Shown: positions 46,057 to 55,422 of the stretch, piece by piece
How the letters are laid out: every line of letters begins with the position of its first letter
How positions within the stretch are numbered: the first letter of the stretch is position 1
From: Myxococcus xanthus
Lineage (GTDB): Bacteria; Myxococcota; Myxococcia; Myxococcales; Myxococcaceae
Direction: 5' to 3'
Assembly: GCF_013116825.1 (NCBI RefSeq)
Contig: NZ_JABFNS010000001.1
Coordinates: forward strand, 1-64,000
Length of the DNA stretch: 64,000 nt
Notes under the pieces: model-generated
What the model saw: the letters and a program-made list of their open reading frames with translations, nothing else
Told to the model about the DNA's origin: nothing
Database searches by the model: none
Position numbers and translations under genes: made by a program

Positions 46057-47197
46057 CCGCCGCGCGGGTGTCCAGGTCGAACAGCTCGTAGTCCGGGGCC
46101 TGGCACTCGCGCATGGCTCCGTCGGTGAACACCAGCATCGCGGTGCCGGGTGCTGGTGGAGGCGGCGCGCCGTGGGCGTAGTCCACGCGCGTTCCATCCG
46201 TGACGAGATGCCGCAGCACACCGTCGCGGGCGCCGGTGGGTGGCATCCCCAGCATCGCGCGGCTTCGCTTGTCGCGTGTATGGCCCACCACCTGCGTCAG
46301 GCCCGTGGGCAGCCGCCTCGGGTCGAAGCGGCGCCGGGGCGTGCCGCGGACGCGCTCGGCGTCCTCGGGCAGCAGGCTGGGGCGCTGGTAGAAGATGCCC
46401 GTGCCCTCGCCCTGGGCCGCGTCGCCTGGGTGGTGCAGTCCCGGAATGACGAGCGGGCCCCGAGTCCAGCCCGCCACCGCCGCATCCAGGGCCGCGTTCA
46501 GCGCCGCCGCCACCTGGTTCGCGTCCTCGCGTTGGGCGGGAGGCAGGCGCGTCACGTCCAGGTCCTCCTGCGTGACGCCCGCGTGCAGCACCAGCAGGTC
46601 GGGGGCCGCGGCATGGGCCACGCGGAAGCGCTTCGCCCGCAGCAGGTGCTCCATCCAGGTGCGCTGCGCCGCGCGGAAGTTGCCGAAGTCGCGGGCCACC
46701 AGCTCCGCGGAAGGAACTTCGGGCCAGCGCGCGAGGAACGCCTGCTCCGCCGCTTCGTCCGTCACGCCGTCCTGGTAGATGCGATCCGCTTCGGCCTGGG
46801 CCTCGGCGAAGCGCGCATCCGTGAAGCCGGCCAGCTCACCCACTCGCGCCAGGTCGTGGTTGCCCAGCAGCATCACCGCCTGGGTCGCCGGGTGGGCGGC
46901 CAGCCACGCCACCAGCGCCAGCCCACTGGCGGCGGCGGACTCACGCTCGGGGGGCTTGCCCCAGTCGAAGTGGTCGCCCACCGAGATGAGCTGCACGTCG
47001 GAGCGAAGCCAGCCCTCGCCGGTCAGCAGTCCGTGGTGCGCCAGGATGGCCAGGACCTGGTCCAGGCCGGCTTGCGGGTCCCCCATGACGAGCCGCCGTC
47101 GCCAGACATGGTCCTCCGCCGGGACGGAGCGCGGCGCCTCCTCCGCGGCCTCGGTGGCCCGCGCGAGCGCGGCCTGGATGGATGACGTCTTGCTCAC
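46028..47197 (-). CDS. Calcineurin-like metallophosphoesterase
   Basis: A 389-residue cytoplasmic phosphatase. Metal motifs in order: GDPQAG (near 38), GDHFDWG (near 73, the GDXXD block), GNHDLAR (near 110), and H-containing GLHHPGD and VVGHTRDKRS later. This is the ser/thr phosphatase-like (ApaH/PPP) pattern. Starts with GTG in a GTGA overlap with the upstream LuxR gene, so translation is coupled. Substrate unknown. Confidence 0.87.
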   Translation of the reverse strand: MSKTSSIQAALARATEAAEEAPRSVPAEDHVWRRRLVMGDPQAGLDQVLAILAHHGLLTGEGWLRSDVQLISVGDHFDWGKPPERESAAASGLALVAWLAAHPATQAVMLLGNHDLARVGELAGFTDARFAEAQAEADRIYQDGVTDEAAEQAFLARWPEVPSAELVARDFGNFRAAQRTWMEHLLRAKRFRVAHAAAPDLLVLHAGVTQEDLDVTRLPPAQREDANQVAAALNAALDAAVAGWTRGPLVIPGLHHPGDAAQGEGTGIFYQRPSLLPEDAERVRGTPRRRFDPRRLPTGLTQVVGHTRDKRSRAMLGMPPTGARDGVLRHLVTDGTRVDYAHGAPPPPAPGTAMLVFTDGAMRECQAPDYELFDLDTRAAATAPRPEDR

Positions 47198-48321
47198 GAG
47201 CTCTGGAAGAACCGGGCGATGAGCGCCGAGCGGCTCTCCACCTGTGCCTTGCTCAGCAGATGCGTGACGTGGACTTCCACCGTGCGCTCGGCGCAGCCCA
47301 GCCGGCCGGCGATGGACTTGTTCGTTTCGCCCTGGATGATGTGCGTCAGCACCTCGGACTCGCGCGCGGTGAGCGACCAGCGCGCCGACAGTGCCTGCAC
47401 GCGCGCGGCGGCGCTGGACGCGGTGCCGGTGTCGATGGCCAGGTAGTGCGGTGGCAGGCCGGTGGTGAGCAGCGGCGTCATGGTCAGCGGGCCGGAGCAG
47501 GGATTGCCCTGGGCGCCGCGGCGCAGGGACTCCATCAGCTCCGGGTCATGCCGTTCCAGCCGCGCTCGGCCGGCGTTGTTGGCGTGCACCACGCGGCCAC
47601 TGGAGCTGACAATCCAGGCGGCGCGCCCCAGCGCCTCCATGGCGACCTGCAGCGCCGTGGACATCAGGCCCGACTCGCGCAGCCGCGTCTCCATGGTCAG
47701 CCGCCGCTGGAGCGCGGGCGTCAGGGCCTGGAGCAGGCGCTGCTCGCGCTCCGTGAAGGGCTCGGCGCGGGCCAGGCCCACCCAGCCCAGGAGCACCGGC
47801 CCATCACAGACGAGCGTGCGCAGCCATTGCATGTTCTCCACGCCGAGCTGCCGGAATATCGCCGCGGAGCGGGCGCTGATGCGCTCCCGGGTGCTCTCCA
47901 GCGATTCCTCGCTCATGCCCAGCCGGCGTCCCACTTCGCTGGCTGACAAGTCATGCAGCGGCAGCTGGTGGGCCGTCTCGGTTTCCGCCAGCGAGCGGAA
48001 ATGCAGCGCGCGGTTGCGCTGAGCAGGCTCGGGCCGGGCGGGATTGAACCAGCCCCAAGGCTCTCCCCAGGCAGACACCTGGTTCTCGATGGCCGCGTGC
48101 ACTGTCGTGGCGGGGAGTGGGAAGCCCGCGCAATGGGCGTAGCTGGCGTGGTAGCGCTCAGGGCCCACGTCCACGCCATAGGCGACGGCGCGCTCGGCCC
48201 GCAAAGCCTCTCGTAAAGCGCCTAGCACCGGGGGCAGGGATTCTGTCCCGGGCTCGGCCTCCACGAGCATTGCCTCAAGGTCCGTCAGCAGGCCTTGCTC
48301 CTCGGAATTCAAACGAATCAC
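47194..48321 (-). CDS. LuxR-family transcriptional regulator
   Basis: A 375-residue regulator. The C-terminal LuxR helix-turn-helix (about 312-370) has LTARESEVLTHIIQGETNKSI and ERTVEVHVTHLLSKAQV. The preceding parts hold a PAS-like segment near 215-270 (AAWIVSSSGRVVHANNAGRARL) and an N-terminal region of GAF-like type. It probably senses an unknown signal and controls transcription, possibly of its own operon. Start GTG has no visible ribosome site. Confidence 0.85.
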   Translation of the reverse strand: MIRLNSEEQGLLTDLEAMLVEAEPGTESLPPVLGALREALRAERAVAYGVDVGPERYHASYAHCAGFPLPATTVHAAIENQVSAWGEPWGWFNPARPEPAQRNRALHFRSLAETETAHQLPLHDLSASEVGRRLGMSEESLESTRERISARSAAIFRQLGVENMQWLRTLVCDGPVLLGWVGLARAEPFTEREQRLLQALTPALQRRLTMETRLRESGLMSTALQVAMEALGRAAWIVSSSGRVVHANNAGRARLERHDPELMESLRRGAQGNPCSGPLTMTPLLTTGLPPHYLAIDTGTASSAAARVQALSARWSLTARESEVLTHIIQGETNKSIAGRLGCAERTVEVHVTHLLSKAQVESRSALIARFFQSS

Positions 48322-48650
48322 GGTTTTGGAAGTATACGCCCGTCAGGGTTTGCGCCCAGTCCTTGCCCTTTCTTCACGCACGTCTTGAACGTTCAGAATT
48401 GTCCCTACGGGGACTTCTTGGCTTTCAAAGGTTGTGGGTTTTTATTGACCCAGGGATTTCCCCAATAGCCGGACATGGGGCAGTGGCGGAACACTCCCAT
48501 GTCGGCCCCCGGGGGGAGGGCCGCCGCGGTGAACTGTGAGCGCGCGCCGGGCGCTCGGTTTCGGGTACCCGGTGCGCCGCTCCTTTCCCACACGCCTCGC
48601 GCCCGCGCTCCAACCCACGAGGATGGCTGCCTTTGTGGGCCCACCAGACC
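48322..48650. other. Intergenic region
   Basis: Lies between the LuxR start (minus) and the stop of the small membrane protein. A 10-base palindrome CGGGTACCCG sits near 48563-48572. Frames on both strands appear to be non-coding. It should contain the LuxR promoter. Confidence 0.35.
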
Positions 48651-48998
48651 TCATGGGACATGCAGGAAGCGAGGCAGGCGCCCGGAGGGCACCACCCTGC
48701 TCAGGAAATGAAGCATGCCCAGGCCCAGGTAGGCCATGCCCAGGGCCAGTGCGGCCCAGCCCAGCCAGGCGCTGATGGCGCCCGTGCCCAGGCCCACCAG
48801 GGCCCAGATGGCGAGCGCCGTGCCCACGCCCCAGGGCATGGCCGTGCGCAGGTGGGGCGGACTGAAAGCACCGCCCAGGGCGCAGAAGGCGGCCGCCATG
48901 ACGCCAAAGCCGAACCACTTTGGCTCCTGGACGGGGAAGATGGCCGCCATGGATAGCAGCGCCGTGAAGAGTCCGAGAATCGCGAGTCCCAGGGTCAT
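48651..48998 (-). CDS. Small integral membrane protein
   Basis: A 115-residue hydrophobic protein with four predicted membrane helices (about 2-20, 28-45, 55-75, 78-97) and a short basic tail. No family recognised. ATG 48998 is preceded by GGAG. Function unknown. Confidence 0.6.
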   Translation of the reverse strand: MTLGLAILGLFTALLSMAAIFPVQEPKWFGFGVMAAAFCALGGAFSPPHLRTAMPWGVGTALAIWALVGLGTGAISAWLGWAALALGMAYLGLGMLHFLSRVVPSGRLPRFLHVP

Positions 48999-49215
48999 GG
49001 CTTACTCCGTGGCTGTTCCTGGGAAAGGTGCTCACCGAGCGCGTAGCGCGTAACGCACCTTCGGTTCGTGGGCTTCGCGGCATGCCGCGTGGTGTCGTGC
49101 GCAAAGGCGTGAAATCGCAACATCCTTCCGCTCGGCACGCTGCTGGCTAGGCTGCCAATGGATTGTTCCACCGTGCGACGGCCGGCCCACGTGAAGAACG
49201 GATGGACACCTGGAA

Positions 49216-50118
49216 ATGCGTTCGATGAAGGCGAAGAAGTCCGTGAAGCGCGCGTTGTGCATGGCAGTGGTGATGACGGTCTCCGGATGCAGGGCGCCCG
49301 CGGCGTTGGGGCCTGGAGGCGGCATGAGCGCTTCAGAGGGCTCCGACTCCGCCGCTTCCTCCGAGGGGTCCGATTCCGCCGCTTCGTCCGAAGGCTCGGG
49401 TGAATCGAGCCAGTCGGATTCAGGTGCGTCGTCGGAGGGCTCGGGCGACTCCAGCCAGTCGGAGTCGAGCGGTTCCAGTGGAGAGGGCTCCAGCCAGTCG
49501 GAGTCGAGCGGCTCGGGTGAAGAGGGCACGAGCCACTCCGAGTCGAGCGACAATGAGTCCACGGAGGTCGCCTCTCGAAGCTCCGAGGAAGGCGGCACGA
49601 GCGAGGGCTCCGCGGGAACGGAGAAGGCGGACGGTGAGGCGTCGCGCTCCCGCAGCAACAACAGCAGTCAGTCGAACAACAACGACGTGGCGTCCTCGGT
49701 GACGGTGGCCGCGCTGGTGGTGGGGCTCGGCATCATCATCTGGCAGGCGTATGCCGCGGGGGCGCGGCGCCGAGGGGTGTCTCCGAAAGAGGCGGGCCGC
49801 GCCGCCCAGGTGTACCTGCGGGCGCGCACGCACCAGCTTCGTGAGGACCTCGCCCTGGGCGCGGGGCCGACGGTGGAGGACCTGGCGGCGGCGGCGCGCA
49901 TCCGGCGTGAGCACCTGGGCCTCTTCGGGCGCGTGCTGCGCGCGAACCGGAAGGAGCTGCTCGAGATGGCCGAGGCGAACACCCTCACGCCGGACCGCGC
50001 GCTCGCGTGGCTGGAGCGGGTGGGCGAGCTGGCGCGGGCCGAGCCGCGGCTGGAGGAAGATCGCCGCGCGTTCCTCGCGGCGCAGGTCCAGGAGGGCACC
50101 GCGACGGTGGCGCACTGA
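49216..50118 (+). CDS. Serine-rich repeat lipoprotein
   Basis: A 300-residue lipoprotein. The signal ends with a lipobox-like TVSGC at residues 21-25. Residues 40-150 are almost pure Ser/Glu/Gly/Asp with tandem 9-residue units (SEGSDSAAS twice, then SEGSGESSQ-like variants), so they are disordered and acidic. A membrane helix follows (about 158-178, VTVAALVVGLGIIIWQAYA), and the C-terminus is a helical domain. A second ATG at 49225 is possible. The stop overlaps the next start by TGATG. Confidence 0.72.
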   Translation: MRSMKAKKSVKRALCMAVVMTVSGCRAPAALGPGGGMSASEGSDSAASSEGSDSAASSEGSGESSQSDSGASSEGSGDSSQSESSGSSGEGSSQSESSGSGEEGTSHSESSDNESTEVASRSSEEGGTSEGSAGTEKADGEASRSRSNNSSQSNNNDVASSVTVAALVVGLGIIIWQAYAAGARRRGVSPKEAGRAAQVYLRARTHQLREDLALGAGPTVEDLAAAARIRREHLGLFGRVLRANRKELLEMAEANTLTPDRALAWLERVGELARAEPRLEEDRRAFLAAQVQEGTATVAH

Positions 50119-52904
50119 TGCGCTGGCTGCGGCTGCTCGCGCTCGTCTTCGCGCTGCCGGTGCACGCCGAAGATGCCCTGTCCGCGCGCGTCCACGCGCT
50201 CGAACAGGCGGGCGTGGTCCTGCGGGGCGCCGCGGCGGCCGACGCGGACCTGGTGACGGAGGTGGAGGCGGGGCTGGAGGCGCTGCCCCCGGCGATGCGG
50301 CGTCCGCCCGGTGGACCCCTGGAACTGGTGCTGCACCCGGAGGCGGCGCCGCTGGGCCTGGGCGATGGCTCCCCCCAGCGTCCCGACTGGACGGAGGGCC
50401 GCGCGCGGTTCCACCTCTACCAGTACGTCCCATCGGAGGAACGCCGGGCCACGCTGCGTCTGTCTCGACTGACGGACGCGGAGGCGGAGCGGTTGTGGCG
50501 CCGGCGCGCGGTGGTGCACGCGGTGATGCAGCGCTGGGATGACGCGAAGGGCTGGAGCGGCACCCCGGCCTGGCGCCGGATATCGGGTTGGCTGAAGCCC
50601 TTCGAGCGGCCCCTGGTGTGGAAGGAGGAGGTCCGCCTTCGCTACGCCGGAGCCTTCAGCCGCGCCATGGGGCAGCGCAGCGCCTCGTTGGATTGGGTGA
50701 CGTTCGCCGAGGAACTGCTCGTGCCCGTGGAGTCCCTGCGCGCGGACGCGCTGCCGGTGGATGACCACGTCCGCTGCCAGGAGTTCTCCAAGGCCCGTGC
50801 GCTGACGGAGCAGTTGGAAGCGTCGGGCTTGGGCGCGCTGCCGCCGCGCGGTGACTGCCCCGCCTTCGAGGCCTGGGCGGAGCAGGAGTCCCTGTCGCAC
50901 TTCGAGGTGCTGCTGGTGGCCTCCACGGGCCGTCAGCCGGAGTCCCTCTTCGGACACCTGCTGCTGCGCCCGGTGTGGAACGAGGGCGAAGTCCCACGGG
51001 GGCCCACCTTCGAACGGGTGGTGCAACTGGTCGCGCTGACAGGGATGGAGTCCAAGGGCCTGGGCTACGTGGTGAAGGGAATGACGGGGGCCTACGACAC
51101 CGTCTTCCTCACGGGGACGATGGGCGACCTGTCCCACGAGGCGCTGGAGCTGGAGCAGCGCTCCATCCGCCGCTTCCGCCTGCGCCTGAAGCCCGGCGAG
51201 GAAGCCCGGATGCTGGAGCGGGTGTGGGAGCTCGAGCGCCGTGGGTACATGGGCTACTACTTCTTCACGGACAACTGCGCGAGCGCGCTCGTCTTCCTGC
51301 TCAACGGCGCGCTGGAGGGGGGGCGGCAGCTGCGTGCTCCCGGCACGCTGTGGGTCCTGCCCACCGCCACGCTGGACACCCTGGCCCGGGTGCAGGTGGA
51401 GGAGCCTGGGGGCGAGACGTCCTCCCTCCTGGAGCACATCCCGGATGCACTCGAGTCCACCGGGGACCGCGCGGTGCGTGCGCGCTCGGCACAGCAGGAG
51501 GCGCTGGACGCGCTGGCCGGACATGTCGGCGCAGATGAACTCGCGCGTCTCCGGGGCGTGCATGCCCGGTTGGAGTCGCCGGAGCCACGGGTCCGCGCCC
51601 TGGCCTATGACGACCTGCCCGGAGTGGTGGCCGCGCTGATGCACTCGGCGAAGACCGCGTCCCGTGACACGGTCCGCGCGCACCTGCATGCCTACGTGGC
51701 GCACGCGGTGCGGGTGGAGCGCGCCGCGGTGGACCGCGCCGACGGCGAGCGCCTGCGAATCGAGCGCGAGCGGCTGCTCGCGATGAAGGCGTCGGTGGCG
51801 GGCTCGGCAAGGGCCGGCACGGCCGAGCGTCAGCGCGTCTTCGAGACCGAGGACGCGCTCCAGCGGAGGCTCGCGGTGTTGGACCGCGCCACCTTGCTGA
51901 AGGACGCGCTGGCCTCCGCGGAGCGCCGCCCACCCACGCCCGAGGAGCTGCGGACGCTGGTGTGGGCCGAGCGAACCGAGGCCACCTTCCACCGTGCCAC
52001 CGACGTGCAGGGCGCGCTCAATGACGGCTTGCTGGCGACCGTGGACCCGGTGGCCTTCCTGCACGAGGACCGGCGCCGCAAGGTGGCGGCGGAGACGGCC
52101 TGGGCGGAAGGCGCGCTGCGGGAGTCCGGAGCGGGGCGCGTGATGGTGGCCCTGGGCGTGGACTTTCCCGAAGGGGCCGCGGCCCGGACCCTGGTGGGGC
52201 TGCGCACCGCGGGCATGGCCGAGGCGCTGGGCGATGCGCGGCTCCACGGCTTCCAGCCGAGCAGTGAGCTGCGGGTGCTCGATGGCGAGCTGTTTCTCCT
52301 GCCGCGCTGGGGGCTGCCCAAGGTGGTGGCCTCGGACCTGACGCTGTTGGGCTACCGCACGCTGCTGCGCGAGCTTCCCCCGTTCCGGGACTCCTTCTGG
52401 GATTCGCTCGGCTGGGGGGCCGAGGCCCGCGTGGCGTCGAGCGACGCGCGCCTGCTGCGCTATCGCGCGTCCGTGCAGGCGGAGGCGTTGATGGTGCTGG
52501 ACGAGGACGCGCGCTTCTCGCGCTTCACCACGGTGGGCGTGGGCGGCCTGGCCGCGGTGCACTGGAACCGGGATGTGCTGACGCCGGCCGCGGGGCCGCG
52601 CTTGTCACTGGCGCATCGGATGGGGCTGTTCGGCTCGGGTGCCAACGCGGTGCGGCTGGAGGCGGCCTACGCGCCCACCTGGAGGCTGGGGGACACACAC
52701 TTCACCCACGAGGCGGGCGCGGCGCTCCAGTTGGAGGTGTGGCTGGGGCGCGCGGGGCCCTTCGGCGTGCTCCTCACGCCCCGCGCGCAGGTCCGGTGGG
52801 AGGGGGCGATAGCGCCCACGCCCCACTGGGAGGCCCTGTCGCCGTCTACGTGGTTGGCCGGCTCGGCGGAGCGGCGTCTGGCACTTGGGTTCGAGGTGCG
52901 CTGA
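50118..52904 (+). CDS. Large secreted DUF4105-like protein
   Basis: A 928-residue exported protein; signal peptide 1-16 (ALPVHA). A central region at about 260-420 matches DUF4105: SLFGHLLLRP near 280, GLGYVVKGMTGAYD, and YYFFTDNCASALVFLL with the conserved Asn-Cys near 385. The C-terminal third is rich in alternating hydrophobic residues and ends with LALGFEVR, like an outer-membrane barrel. Function unknown. Coupled to the Ser-rich lipoprotein. The last 59 bases overlap a convergent membrane-protein gene. Confidence 0.72.
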   Translation: MRWLRLLALVFALPVHAEDALSARVHALEQAGVVLRGAAAADADLVTEVEAGLEALPPAMRRPPGGPLELVLHPEAAPLGLGDGSPQRPDWTEGRARFHLYQYVPSEERRATLRLSRLTDAEAERLWRRRAVVHAVMQRWDDAKGWSGTPAWRRISGWLKPFERPLVWKEEVRLRYAGAFSRAMGQRSASLDWVTFAEELLVPVESLRADALPVDDHVRCQEFSKARALTEQLEASGLGALPPRGDCPAFEAWAEQESLSHFEVLLVASTGRQPESLFGHLLLRPVWNEGEVPRGPTFERVVQLVALTGMESKGLGYVVKGMTGAYDTVFLTGTMGDLSHEALELEQRSIRRFRLRLKPGEEARMLERVWELERRGYMGYYFFTDNCASALVFLLNGALEGGRQLRAPGTLWVLPTATLDTLARVQVEEPGGETSSLLEHIPDALESTGDRAVRARSAQQEALDALAGHVGADELARLRGVHARLESPEPRVRALAYDDLPGVVAALMHSAKTASRDTVRAHLHAYVAHAVRVERAAVDRADGERLRIERERLLAMKASVAGSARAGTAERQRVFETEDALQRRLAVLDRATLLKDALASAERRPPTPEELRTLVWAERTEATFHRATDVQGALNDGLLATVDPVAFLHEDRRRKVAAETAWAEGALRESGAGRVMVALGVDFPEGAAARTLVGLRTAGMAEALGDARLHGFQPSSELRVLDGELFLLPRWGLPKVVASDLTLLGYRTLLRELPPFRDSFWDSLGWGAEARVASSDARLLRYRASVQAEALMVLDEDARFSRFTTVGVGGLAAVHWNRDVLTPAAGPRLSLAHRMGLFGSGANAVRLEAAYAPTWRLGDTHFTHEAGAALQLEVWLGRAGPFGVLLTPRAQVRWEGAIAPTPHWEALSPSTWLAGSAERRLALGFEVR

Positions 52905-53370
52905 CAGAGGCGGGCTCGCCGATTTCGTAGCTCGTCCAGAACGGGTGGCTGATGGCCCCCGTCACGGCGCCGATGAAGAGGCCGATGACGTAGAGCGCCG
53001 TGTACCCCCAGAAGCCCAGGCCATAGAAGATGTGGCCCTGGGTCGCCGAGCCGATGAAGAGGAAGAAGGCGAGGGCGGCGGGCACCGCGATGGCGGAGAG
53101 GGCGGCCGCGCCGAGCGCGCGCGGCAGCCTTCGGGCGTGGAAGCCGCCGAAGGTGCCGGCCAGGAGCCCGTTGAACATGGGCAGGAAGAACAGGGCCAGG
53201 CTGATGAACGCCATCACCAGCGTGCTCACGATGAACCGGTTGTGGACCGGATTGATGGTGTCTGGCTTGAAGGTCAGGTCCGCGGGAATCTCCCGGCGGA
53301 TGTACTCGTAGCGCGGCTTGGGACCGGCAAGGGCCTTCTCCGGGTCCTGCGTCATGAAGCGCTCGGGCAT
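52846..53370 (-). CDS. Hypothetical membrane protein with four helices
   Basis: A 174-residue inner-membrane protein. The cytoplasmic N-terminus (1-45) is followed by helices at about 48-70, 85-105, 108-118 and 122-145, then a Pro-rich tail. No family recognised. GAGGTAGCCAGAC precedes the ATG. It converges on and overlaps the DUF4105-like gene by 59 bases. Confidence 0.62.
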   Translation of the reverse strand: MPERFMTQDPEKALAGPKPRYEYIRREIPADLTFKPDTINPVHNRFIVSTLVMAFISLALFFLPMFNGLLAGTFGGFHARRLPRALGAAALSAIAVPAALAFFLFIGSATQGHIFYGLGFWGYTALYVIGLFIGAVTGAISHPFWTSYEIGEPASVSAPRTQVPDAAPPSRPTT

Positions 53371-53636
53371 GTCTGGCTACCTCCCTCGGGGGCAAATCAA
53401 CGTGTGCCTGATGGCCATGAGTTTGTGACGCCAGCGGGTGCGCGGAAGGGCCGCTGGCCGCATCGGGGGGCGGGCCACCTGCCGGGCCCTGGAATCCTCC
53501 CTCCGGAATACTCGCGGAGTCCCTGGATACCCGAGTCGAGGGGCCCGAAGATGCGCGCCGGACTTGGCGGACGGTGGCCTCCGGCTATGCTGCCGCGCCC
53601 GGCAGCACCCTCATCTCTGCCCGTACGGAATTCTCC

Positions 53637-54107
53637 ATGAGCTTTCGCCGCAAACTGCTGACCCTTGCCCTTGCCTCTTCCTCCCTGCTGGCCGCCTGCG
53701 TCGTGCAGCGTCCGTTCTATCGCGACGTCGTCCAGCCCGCGGGCTCCTCGGTGACGGCCGGCTCCCTGGTGGACCTCATCGTCCTGGACTCGGACACCAA
53801 CCAGCCCGTGAAGGGCGCCAAGGTGCTCTGGGGTGAGGACTCCCGTTCGCGCGAGTCCTACGTCACGGACGAGGACGGCCGCGTGTCCTTCGACGTGACG
53901 CCGGCGCTGCTGAAGGAGAACCCCCTGGTGGAGGTCGTGCTGCCCAGGGGCGTTCGGAGCTACCGCCTGCAGGTGGTGCCCGCGACGGATGCCGCCGCGC
54001 CCGAGGCGTCGGAGGCCTCTGCTGCTCCCGCGACGCCCGAGGCTCCCGCCGTGCCGGAGACGCCGGCGGCGGAGGATTCCGCCGCGGCGCCTGAAACCGG
54101 CAACTGA
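53637..54107 (+). CDS. Small lipoprotein with a carboxypeptidase-regulatory-like fold
   Basis: A 156-residue lipoprotein. The lipobox LLAAC ends at residue 21. Residues 40-115 look like a beta-sandwich with a transthyretin-like order: VDLIVLDSDTNQPVKGAKV, then SYVTDEDGRVSFDVTP, both typical of carboxypeptidase-regulatory or Ig-like modules. The C-terminal 40 residues are Ala/Pro/Glu repeats. Likely surface-exposed. Upstream region 53371-53636 holds no other gene. Confidence 0.68.
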   Translation: MSFRRKLLTLALASSSLLAACVVQRPFYRDVVQPAGSSVTAGSLVDLIVLDSDTNQPVKGAKVLWGEDSRSRESYVTDEDGRVSFDVTPALLKENPLVEVVLPRGVRSYRLQVVPATDAAAPEASEASAAPATPEAPAVPETPAAEDSAAAPETGN

Positions 54108-54132
54108 GTCCGTTCGCTCTTCCGCGCGAGGC

Positions 54133-54807
54133 TCAGCCGAGCTTCGCGTGGAGGAAGTCCACGGTGCGCTGCCACGCCTTCGCGGCGTTGTCCGGTGAGT
54201 AGACCTCCGGACGCGTGTCATTGAAGAAGGCGTGCTGTGCGTCGTAGCGGTGAATCTCCATGGGGACGCCGCCGCCCTTCAGCTTCTTCTCCAGCGCGTC
54301 CACTCGCTCCGGCGAGCACCATTCGTCATTGTTCGCGTAGTGCCCGAGCACCGGCGCGCGGATGCGTGACACGTCCGCGGCCTCCTCCGGGGGGATGCCG
54401 TAGAAGGGCACGGCGGCGTCGAGCCCCGGCTCATTCGCCGCGGCCAGCAGCGTCAGCGCGCCGCCCATGCAGAAGCCCATGATGGCCACCTTGGCGCCGG
54501 GCTTTCGCGCGCGCAGCGCCTCCACCGCGGCGCGCAGGTCCGCCGCGGCCTTGTCCCAGGCCATCGCCTTCAGCATCGCGTTGGCCTCGTTGGCGTCCTT
54601 CGTCACGCGGCCTTCGTAGAGGTCCACCGCGAAGACGGTGAAGCCCTCTCGCGCCAGCCGGTCCGCCACGTCGCGCATGTGCCCGTTGAGGCCCCAGTAC
54701 TCATGGATGAGCACCACCGCTCCGGGCGCGTCGCCCTTCGGGGCTTCACTCAGATAGCCCGCCAGTGCCTGTCCCTGCTTGCCGATGAGCTGCGTCTGTC
54801 CTGTCAT
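54133..54807 (-). CDS. Dienelactone hydrolase-family protein
   Basis: A 224-residue alpha/beta hydrolase. The nucleophile is Cys in GFCMGG near residue 114; the Asp (near NNDEW) and the catalytic His in YDAQHAFFND near 190 complete the triad, and the oxyanion segment is VVLIHEYWGLNGHM. These enzymes open lactones in aromatic degradation; many genomic relatives have other esters as substrates. ATG 54807 was chosen because the upstream extension is unconserved. Convergent with the lipoprotein gene. Confidence 0.9.
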   Translation of the reverse strand: MTGQTQLIGKQGQALAGYLSEAPKGDAPGAVVLIHEYWGLNGHMRDVADRLAREGFTVFAVDLYEGRVTKDANEANAMLKAMAWDKAAADLRAAVEALRARKPGAKVAIMGFCMGGALTLLAAANEPGLDAAVPFYGIPPEEAADVSRIRAPVLGHYANNDEWCSPERVDALEKKLKGGGVPMEIHRYDAQHAFFNDTRPEVYSPDNAAKAWQRTVDFLHAKLG

Positions 54808-54911
54808 GGCTTCACCCTTGCGAGGTCGTGGAAGGGGGCGCAGCTTAACGGCCGACTCCGCGCACGCGCATGTGAACCGGCGGACGTGCCCGCTTCGTGA
54901 CAGAGGACCGC

Positions 54912-55415
54912 ATGTCGAAGGCATTCACGAAGGAGGACTCGGGCGACGACAGCGTGATGCCCGTGCGCCCGCGCGCCTCCTCCGGGGAGAAGCGCTACAT
55001 CACCCCGGAGGGGTACCGGGCGCTCCAGGAGGAGCTGGCGGCGGCGCAGGGGCCGGACCCCAAGGCGGGTGAATTCACGGAGCTGGAGGCGGGCGTGCGC
55101 CGCAAGGAGCGCGAGCGGCGCGTGCTGGAGCTGGCGGCGGTGCTGGAGGATGTGCGGGTGGTGGAGCCCGACGCCTCTCAGGCCGGCCGCGTCTTCTTCG
55201 GCGCAAGGGTGGAGCTGGAGGACGAGGACGGCGGCCTGGTGCGCTACCGCATCGTTGGGCCGGACGAGTCCGACGTGAAGGCGGGGCGGCTGAGCGTGGA
55301 GTCGCCCCTGGCCCGGGCCCTGCTGGGCAAGGAGGTGGGTGAGTCCGTGGTGGTGGAGCGCCCCCGCGGCCCCGTGGAGTATACGGTGACGGCCGTGGAC
55401 TACGCCGCGCCCTGA
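54912..55415 (+). CDS. GreA/GreB-family transcription factor homologue without the acidic tip
   Basis: A 167-residue protein. The start MSKAFTKED, then KRYITPEGYRALQEEL, matches GreB. The C-terminal FKBP-like domain shows VFFGARVELEDEDG, YRIVGPDESDVKAGRLS, SPLARALLGKEVGESVVV and PVEYTVTAVDY. The N-terminal coiled coil is shorter and its tip reads GPDPKAGEFTELEAG; the two acidic residues of GD-X-SEN that drive RNA cleavage by polymerase are not in place. It may modulate RNA polymerase without cleavage, or be diverged. GAGG lies 6 bases before the ATG. Confidence 0.82.
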   Translation: MSKAFTKEDSGDDSVMPVRPRASSGEKRYITPEGYRALQEELAAAQGPDPKAGEFTELEAGVRRKERERRVLELAAVLEDVRVVEPDASQAGRVFFGARVELEDEDGGLVRYRIVGPDESDVKAGRLSVESPLARALLGKEVGESVVVERPRGPVEYTVTAVDYAAP

Positions 55416-55422
55416 GCCTGGC

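Noticed and set aside
49300-49600. CRISPR or minisatellite array in the Ser-rich gene
   Set aside because: The repeats are coding, short and degenerate, with no spacers, so they are a protein low-complexity region.
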